Positions 5,063 through 9,030 of a DNA stretch of 9,030 bases are shown in pieces. The DNA is taken from contig JAQICU010000112.1 of NCBI GenBank assembly GCA_027858325.1, forward strand, positions 1 to 9,030. The letters are read 5' to 3'. The notes under the pieces were generated by a model that saw nothing but the letters and a program-made list of their open reading frames with translations, did no database searches and had not been told where the DNA came from. Source of the stretch: Candidatus Cloacimonadota bacterium. GTDB taxonomy: Bacteria > Cloacimonadota > Cloacimonadia > Cloacimonadales > TCS61. The translations under genes were made by a program, and so were the position numbers. How positions within the stretch are numbered: the stretch's first letter is position 1; each line of letters opens with the position of its first letter.

Positions 5063-7027
5063 ATGAAACAAAAAATTGAGATTAGTATATTTTTAGTTCT
5101 TATGATCGCGATAACTTTATCAGCACAACCCTGGCTGCAGAATGATGCAATGTTCAATTCCAGCGGAGTACCCAGTTTACCCTTCTCTCAACCTCGCTTC
5201 GCAGACCTCGATGGAGATAGTGATATGGATATGATCTTGGGAAATATAAATGATGCCCCACATTATGTTGAGAATATCGGTTCTATCACTTCCCCGAATT
5301 TTTCACAGGGAAGCAATATTTTTGCGGGGATTTCACCTCTTGATGCTGAAATGGGGATCTGTGCAGATTTGGATGACGATGGTGATCTTGATCTTATCTC
5401 AGGTGGATTTTCCGGTTTAAATTATTTTGAAAATATTGGCTCAGTTACCGTTCCTGAATTCCAGATAGTTAATGATTTCTTTGCCGGTTTGATAGTAGGA
5501 CAGAACCCGGTTCCCGATCTGGCAGATGTGGATGATGACAATGATCTGGATATGATAGTTGGCTTAAGTGAAAATGGTTCTGTTAAAATTTATATAAATT
5601 CCGGCACAGTTAATTTAGCACAATTCTCAGAAGATAATATTATAAATATTGGAGATGTGGGACTCTATGCCTATCCGAACTTTTGTGATCTGGATGCGGA
5701 TAATGATGAAGATATTGTTGTAGGACGAGACGCATATGGAATAGTATATTATCAAAATAATGGTGATCCGCAAAATGGAGTTTGGGAAATAAATGATACG
5801 ATTTTCACAGGTATTGGGAATGAAACTTACTGGAACTCTCCCGGACTAACCGATATAAATGGAGATGGAACTATCGACCTGATCTTTGGTACTGTAGCCG
5901 GTCCTTTGCATTATTACGAAAATAATGGAACACCTGAAGTTCCCTCCTGGTTGGAGAACACAACACTTTTCGGTGGTGTTATCGATGTAGGAAGTGCGAG
6001 CAATCCTTTCTTCTATGATTTTGATGATGATGGTGATACTGACATGGTGAGTGGAAGCCAGATGGGAGACATTAAATATTATCAAAATATCGGCACTTCT
6101 TATGCTCCTGCCTGGGAAGAGGACAGCAGTTATTTTACCAGCATAGATCATTCAATTTATTCTGCTATAACTCTGGGTGATGTGAATAATGATGGTCTGC
6201 CAGATGCAATTGTTGGAGATTTGAGCGGAAATTTCTTTTATCATAGGAATACAGGTTCCGGCTTTGTATTCGAAAATGAAGTACTAAATTTTGTAGCATT
6301 AGGAGGTTGGTCTGCTCCGCGTTTGGTAGATATGGATGATGACAGCGACCTGGATATCATCGCAGGAAACGAAGCTGGTAATCTTTTTTACTTTGAGAAT
6401 CAAGGTACACCCGATGTGCCGGACTGGGTTGAGATAACCAACTATTTTAATGGCATTGATGTAGGCTCAAATTGTGTTCCAAGTATTGGAGACCTTAGCT
6501 TGATAAATGGTCTGGATGTGATAACAGGAGATATGTGGGAAGAAGTACAATTTTTTGAGAATATTGAAGGAATCTGGACTGAAAATACCTCTATTTTTGT
6601 TGGTGTAAGCGGTGAACAAAATACTACTCCGGCTTTAGTTGACCTTGATGATGATGGTGATCTCGACCTGGTATTGGGTAATTATTCCGGTACCTTGAAT
6701 TATTATGAAAATCTTCATTATAATGTTGGCAGCGACGAGGAACTACCGACTCTTGATTTTTACAACCTGCATAACTTTCCCAACCCCTTCAATCCATCTA
6801 CAACGATCTCATTCAATTCAACTTCGGAGAACACCGAATTGTTGATCTATAATTTGAAGGGACAGAAGATAAAAACTTTAACTGTCACCCTGAGCGGAGA
6901 CGAAGGGTCAGCTACATGGAAAGGCACTGATTACAATGATCAACCTGTTAGTTCCGGTATTTATTTTTATAAATTGGTTGTTAATGGTAAAACAGAAACA
7001 GTGAAGAAGTGTTTAATGTTGAAGTAG
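5063..7027 (+). CDS. Secreted FG-GAP/VCBS-repeat protein with type IX-type sorting domain
   Basis: 654 residues, with signal peptide 1-21 (hydrophobic core, SAQ). Ten repeats of about 54 residues carry a D-x-D-x-D-x-x-D Ca-binding-type loop followed by hydrophobic-G: starts near 48, 102, 155, 209, 264, 319, 373, 423, 477 and 527. DLDDDGDLDLISG (102-114) is typical. Each is followed by a YYxN(N/I)GT-like strand. The ninth (DLSLINGLDVITG, 477-489) has lost most acidic ligands. Such repeats form beta-propellers of the integrin-alpha type, often used in adhesion or as scaffolds. Residues 568-654 are the sorting module (LHNFPNPFNPSTTISFN, IYNLKGQKI, DQPVSSGIYFYKL, KKCLMLK). GGGAG 7 bases upstream supports the ATG. 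It follows the barrel gene by 59 bases and precedes the cupin by 25, so co-transcription is plausible. Ligand and role are unknown. Confidence 0.93.
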   Translation: MKQKIEISIFLVLMIAITLSAQPWLQNDAMFNSSGVPSLPFSQPRFADLDGDSDMDMILGNINDAPHYVENIGSITSPNFSQGSNIFAGISPLDAEMGICADLDDDGDLDLISGGFSGLNYFENIGSVTVPEFQIVNDFFAGLIVGQNPVPDLADVDDDNDLDMIVGLSENGSVKIYINSGTVNLAQFSEDNIINIGDVGLYAYPNFCDLDADNDEDIVVGRDAYGIVYYQNNGDPQNGVWEINDTIFTGIGNETYWNSPGLTDINGDGTIDLIFGTVAGPLHYYENNGTPEVPSWLENTTLFGGVIDVGSASNPFFYDFDDDGDTDMVSGSQMGDIKYYQNIGTSYAPAWEEDSSYFTSIDHSIYSAITLGDVNNDGLPDAIVGDLSGNFFYHRNTGSGFVFENEVLNFVALGGWSAPRLVDMDDDSDLDIIAGNEAGNLFYFENQGTPDVPDWVEITNYFNGIDVGSNCVPSIGDLSLINGLDVITGDMWEEVQFFENIEGIWTENTSIFVGVSGEQNTTPALVDLDDDGDLDLVLGNYSGTLNYYENLHYNVGSDEELPTLDFYNLHNFPNPFNPSTTISFNSTSENTELLIYNLKGQKIKTLTVTLSGDEGSATWKGTDYNDQPVSSGIYFYKLVVNGKTETVKKCLMLK

Positions 7028-7052
7028 AATGAAAATTTAAAAGGAGAAAAAT

Positions 7053-7370
7053 ATGGATCATGTAGCGAAACCGGCAATTATAAGTAAATTAGTGAATTAT
7101 CAGGATGACTCAGTTGTCAGCAGAACTTTAATTGAAAAAGAAACTGGAACTGTAACGTTGTTTGCATTTAGTAAGGGACAAGCATTAAGTGAACATACTG
7201 CTCCTTTCGATGCAATGGTTCATATCCTTGACGGTAAAGCAGAGATCACGATTTCAGGTAATCTAAATATCTTAGGATCAGGTCAGATGATAATTATGCC
7301 GGCAAATGAACCTCATGCTTTAAAGGCTACGGAAAATTTCAAAATGTTGCTTACAATGATCCGATCCTAA
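7053..7370 (+). CDS. Small single-domain cupin protein
   Basis: 105 residues, no signal peptide, hence cytoplasmic. The cupin barrel is shown by motif 1 at 42-61 (GQALSEHTAPFDAMVHILDG) and motif 2 at 77-92 (GQMIIMPANEPHALKA). His48 and His88 are present as likely metal ligands. The second His of the classical motif-1 HxH is Ala50, and the usual Glu is replaced near Asp53, so metal binding may be altered. Length fits the small stand-alone cupins. These are variously sensors, isomerases or of unknown function, and nothing here picks one. AAGGAG lies about 6 bases before the ATG. The gap of 25 bases from the previous stop, and the flavodoxin downstream, suggest an operon, but the partners give no pathway. 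Confidence 0.9.
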   Translation: MDHVAKPAIISKLVNYQDDSVVSRTLIEKETGTVTLFAFSKGQALSEHTAPFDAMVHILDGKAEITISGNLNILGSGQMIIMPANEPHALKATENFKMLLTMIRS

Positions 7371-7380
7371 CTAAATTATA

Positions 7381-7440
7381 TTGAACTAAGACAAGGAAGA
7401 AAATATGAGAAAACTAACATATGCAAAGCGTTTACTTTTT
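7381..7440 (+). repeat. Degraded copy of the beta-barrel gene's leader and signal-peptide start
   Basis: Aligned without gaps to 4350-4409, the 24 bases before the ATG match at 22 positions (TTRAACTAAGAMAAGGAAGAAAAT). The next 12 codons match at 26 of 36 bases, including GCA at codon 7 and TTT at codon 12. Both copies contain the AAGGAAG ribosome-binding site. Similarity is not visible further downstream or upstream. The AT-rich, A-rich context inflates chance identity, but the unbroken 24-base leader match is hard to dismiss. Confidence 0.6.
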
Positions 7441-7455
7441 AATAAATCTTTATGA
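7405..7455 (+). CDS. 16-residue mini-ORF overlapping the flavodoxin start
   Basis: Translates as MRKLTYAKRLLFNKSL and ends at TGA 7453-7455, overlapping the flavodoxin ATG (7452-7454) in an ATGA arrangement. AAGGAAG lies about 7 bases before its ATG and is the only good ribosome-binding site here. The bases before 7452 (TTTAATAAATCTTT) offer none. The peptide looks like the start of a decayed signal peptide (compare MKKIIFAMCLIF of the barrel protein at 4374), so it may be a remnant. It could also be translated and couple ribosomes onto the flavodoxin by termination-reinitiation. Translation itself is inferred, not seen. Confidence 0.45.
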   Translation: MRKLTYAKRLLFNKSL

Positions 7456-7940
7456 AAATATTAATTATTTATGATTCGGTTTTTGGAAATACAAAGCAAA
7501 TAGCTCAGGCGATCGGTAATACTTTTAGTTCTGAGAAGAACATTAAAACAATCCACATAAATGACGTAAAACCTGAATATCTAATTGGTTTGGATCTATT
7601 AATCGTTGGTTCTCCCACTAGAGGCTTTCGACCAACGGAAGCTATCAAAAGATTTTTGAATAAACTCTCTTCAAATAGTCTTAAAGGCATTTCGGTTGCA
7701 GCATTTGACACTAGATTTTCACTGAACCATGTTAAACCAAAAATATTACGTTTTATGGTTAAGATTGGTGGTTACGCTGCAAAACCTATTACTAAAAAAC
7801 TTCTTAAGAAAGGCGGAGAGCTTTTACAATCTCCCGAAGGTTTTATTGTTAACGGAGTAGAAGGTCCACTGAAAATAGGAGAGCTTGAACGAGCTGAAAA
7901 TTGGGCAAGGTTAATTATAAGTAAATATCAAAAGAGCTAA
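7452..7940 (+). CDS. Flavodoxin-like FMN-binding protein
   Basis: 162 residues, cytoplasmic, predicted to bind FMN and carry electrons or act as a small oxidoreductase. It starts with the first strand and phosphate-binding loop: MKILIIYDSVFGNTKQIA, with S9-V-F-G-N-T14 as the FMN phosphate loop. LDLLIVGSPTRGFRPTEAI (47-65) is the third strand and first isoalloxazine loop, and ISVAAFDTRF (80-89) matches the second flavin loop. Residues 90-135 hold a basic segment and LLKKGGELLQSPEGFIV, the last strand region of the flavodoxin-like fold, and ERAENWARLII is the C-terminal helix. Length is normal. The ATG at 7452 is the only reasonable start because the motif begins at once, yet it lacks a Shine-Dalgarno and overlaps the mini-ORF stop. 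The redox partner is unknown. Confidence 0.92.
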   Translation: MKILIIYDSVFGNTKQIAQAIGNTFSSEKNIKTIHINDVKPEYLIGLDLLIVGSPTRGFRPTEAIKRFLNKLSSNSLKGISVAAFDTRFSLNHVKPKILRFMVKIGGYAAKPITKKLLKKGGELLQSPEGFIVNGVEGPLKIGELERAENWARLIISKYQKS

Positions 7941-7962
7941 GAGAAGTTTAATACTTTTCTAT

Positions 7963-7994
7963 TTGACACTTATCCGTTTCGTTTTCAATTTCGG
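7963..7994 (+). promoter_or_regulatory. Bipartite promoter-like element before the right-edge gene
   Basis: TTGACACTTATCC (7963-7975), 10 bases, CAATTTCGG (7986-7994): the same blocks and spacing as at 4299-4330. It starts 22 bases after the flavodoxin stop and lies about 103 bases before the next start codon, so it marks a new transcription unit. The preceding TTCTATTTGACAC is shared with 2979-2991. Confidence 0.45.
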
Positions 7995-8097
7995 TTTTGC
8001 ATATTTCATTAAATTGAGAACAATGATATTTAAGGACGTACTGTGGTTGGATGAGTTGGGATTTGAATATTGACAATTCAGATATTATGGAGTTCAT

Positions 8098-9030
8098 ATG
8101 GATTATAATAAAATTTTAGATCAATTTGAAGTAGATAAAGAGAACCTAGAAAAAGCTGTAGTATTTATACAAGGAATAAATGGTGAAAAGGAATTGAATT
8201 ACGAATTGATCAAATCAGAATTTGATTTTAACAAATCTCAGTTCTATTTTGCGCTATACAAGTCGCTACTAGAATCAGAATATCTTAGTAGAGATGAACC
8301 CGATAATGAACTGCTGGTTAAGATTACAAAAAGAGATTTGTTTAAGCAAATGAAATTACCTTATGAAGAAAGAAGAGAGTTTTTAGGTTTTGTAATTCTC
8401 TATTTAAACCATAAATTAGGCTGTTCTTTCAATGACCAAGTTCTTGAGATAAACGCCACTGATAACCAGTTTGATTACTTTCAAATACAGCATGAGATGT
8501 CTAATGTATTACCTTACATGAAAATAATTAATGAAGATGTGCTTTCAATTTTAGAACACTTTGCTATACAAGCTGAACAAGATATGACTGTTGGAGAGGT
8601 TCATAATTCATGCTTAAAATTTTGTTCTTTAAATTTTAACCAAGGATGGGAACTTGTTGATTTGATGATTAAAGAAGAAAAAACACGTTTTTTAATAAAT
8701 GCTCTTCACGGATTATCGGTTGTTGATTTTTCGAAAACTTTTAATTTTTCAAAAACCTTATATGACTCAGAATATAAGTCAGATATTATTATATATTATG
8801 GATATCTGAATTATAATGAAATTAAAAATTTACTCTTCGTTCTCGATTTATTAGAACCTGAATTTAAAAATGAAAACAAAGATGTTCAAGTTGCATTATC
8901 CAAGTGTTATCCAAACATTGTTTATCATCCACTGATAGCAGAAAACAAACTAGAAGAAAGAGTTTTTAAGAAAATTTCAGTTATTGCTTCAAGAAAAATA
9001 CCAGAAGTGTTATACAATATATTATCAACC
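8098..9030 (+). CDS. Unrecognised large, mostly helical protein (3' end missing)
   Basis: The frame from the ATG at 8098 is open for 311 codons to the window edge. GGAG 5 bases upstream supports the start. There is no signal peptide or membrane segment, so it is probably cytoplasmic. The N-terminal 75 residues (MDYNKILDQFEVDKENLEKAVVFI, then LIKSEFDFNKSQFYFALYKSLLE) are helical, possibly a winged-helix-like or small helical domain. From about 85 the pattern of amphipathic helices with LL/FVLDLLEPEF, VALSKCYP and ISVIASRKIPEVLYNIL suggests an alpha-solenoid (HEAT-like) fold. A short tandem DFSKTFNFSKT lies at 210-220. No Walker A, nuclease, helicase or TIR motif is visible. I do not recognise the family. 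The gene is AT-rich with many Glu, Lys, Asn and Ile, which fits accessory DNA. Its own promoter-like element precedes it. Confidence 0.8.
   Translation, partial: MDYNKILDQFEVDKENLEKAVVFIQGINGEKELNYELIKSEFDFNKSQFYFALYKSLLESEYLSRDEPDNELLVKITKRDLFKQMKLPYEERREFLGFVILYLNHKLGCSFNDQVLEINATDNQFDYFQIQHEMSNVLPYMKIINEDVLSILEHFAIQAEQDMTVGEVHNSCLKFCSLNFNQGWELVDLMIKEEKTRFLINALHGLSVVDFSKTFNFSKTLYDSEYKSDIIIYYGYLNYNEIKNLLFVLDLLEPEFKNENKDVQVALSKCYPNIVYHPLIAENKLEERVFKKISVIASRKIPEVLYNILST

Noticed and set aside
5846..6151. Minus-strand open frame of 101 codons
   Set aside because: It is antisense to the VCBS repeats; the Ile-rich product mirrors the Asp-rich repeat codons.
7505..7711. Minus-strand open frame of 68 codons
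   Set aside because: It is antisense to the flavodoxin, whose FMN-loop motifs are unmistakable.
7942..7960. Possible hairpin after the flavodoxin (GAAGT...ACTTTTC)
   Set aside because: The stem is short and imperfect and no T-run follows, so it is not a convincing terminator.
8023..8073. 16-residue ORF (MIFKDVLWLDELGFEY) before the right-edge gene
   Set aside because: Only a weak GAG lies upstream, and there is no overlap with the next start and no homology to other leaders; chance is enough to explain it.
8063..8088. Second promoter (TTGAAT...TATTAT) immediately before the right-edge gene
   Set aside because: The spacing is about 14 bases and the -10 would overlap the ribosome-binding region, leaving almost no leader.

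Overview
The window comes from a low-GC, Gram-negative bacterium of the Fibrobacteres-Chlorobi-Bacteroidetes (FCB) supergroup. Candidatus Cloacimonadota is my best guess. The main clue is a pair of secreted proteins (1283-2884 and 5063-7027) that end in almost the same C-terminal module: an NYPNPFNP-type opening, then IYNLKGQ, a W.GTD..DQPVSSGIYFYKL core and a Lys-rich KCLxLK tail. This is the type IX secretion sorting / FlgD-Ig-like domain that is abundant in Cloacimonadota. An outer-membrane beta-barrel protein and a DUF3788 protein fit the same supergroup. No taxonomic marker was searched, so this is inference.

Layout. 1-1123 (minus): 5' three quarters of lysS, lysyl-tRNA synthetase, running off the left edge. 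1124-1282: divergent intergenic promoter region. 1283-2884 (plus): secreted propeller-like / carboxypeptidase-regulatory-like / Fn3-like protein with sorting domain, closed by a good intrinsic terminator. 3060-3302 (plus): two-helix membrane protein of 80 residues. 3303-3602: no gene; degenerate intergenic repeats. 3603-4025 (minus): DUF3788 protein, flanked on both sides by the same family of short ACTCAGG repeats. 4026-4373: no gene; promoter candidates and repeats. 4374-5003 (plus): outer-membrane beta-barrel protein. 5063-7027 (plus): secreted FG-GAP/VCBS-repeat protein with sorting domain. 7053-7370 (plus): small cupin. 7405-7455 (plus): 16-codon mini-ORF that overlaps the flavodoxin start by 4 bases. 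7452-7940 (plus): flavodoxin-like protein. 8098-9030 (plus): 5' part of a large unrecognised, AT-rich, probably helical protein, cut by the right edge.

How the genes relate. 4374-7940 is closely spaced on one strand and could be one transcript: barrel, secreted calcium-binding-type repeat protein, cupin, flavodoxin. No shared pathway is evident. The two secreted proteins probably use the same export and anchoring route.

The most interesting signals lie outside the main genes. The ribosome-binding site and first codons of the beta-barrel gene appear again, degraded, just upstream of the flavodoxin. There they form a short ORF whose stop overlaps a flavodoxin start that has no Shine-Dalgarno of its own. 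A bipartite promoter-like element recurs with identical spacing before the beta-barrel gene and before the unknown right-edge gene. A repeat family brackets the inverted DUF3788 gene. I see no convincing CRISPR array, tRNA, rRNA or transposase, and no complete new multi-gene system; the right-edge gene is the best candidate for something undescribed but is truncated.
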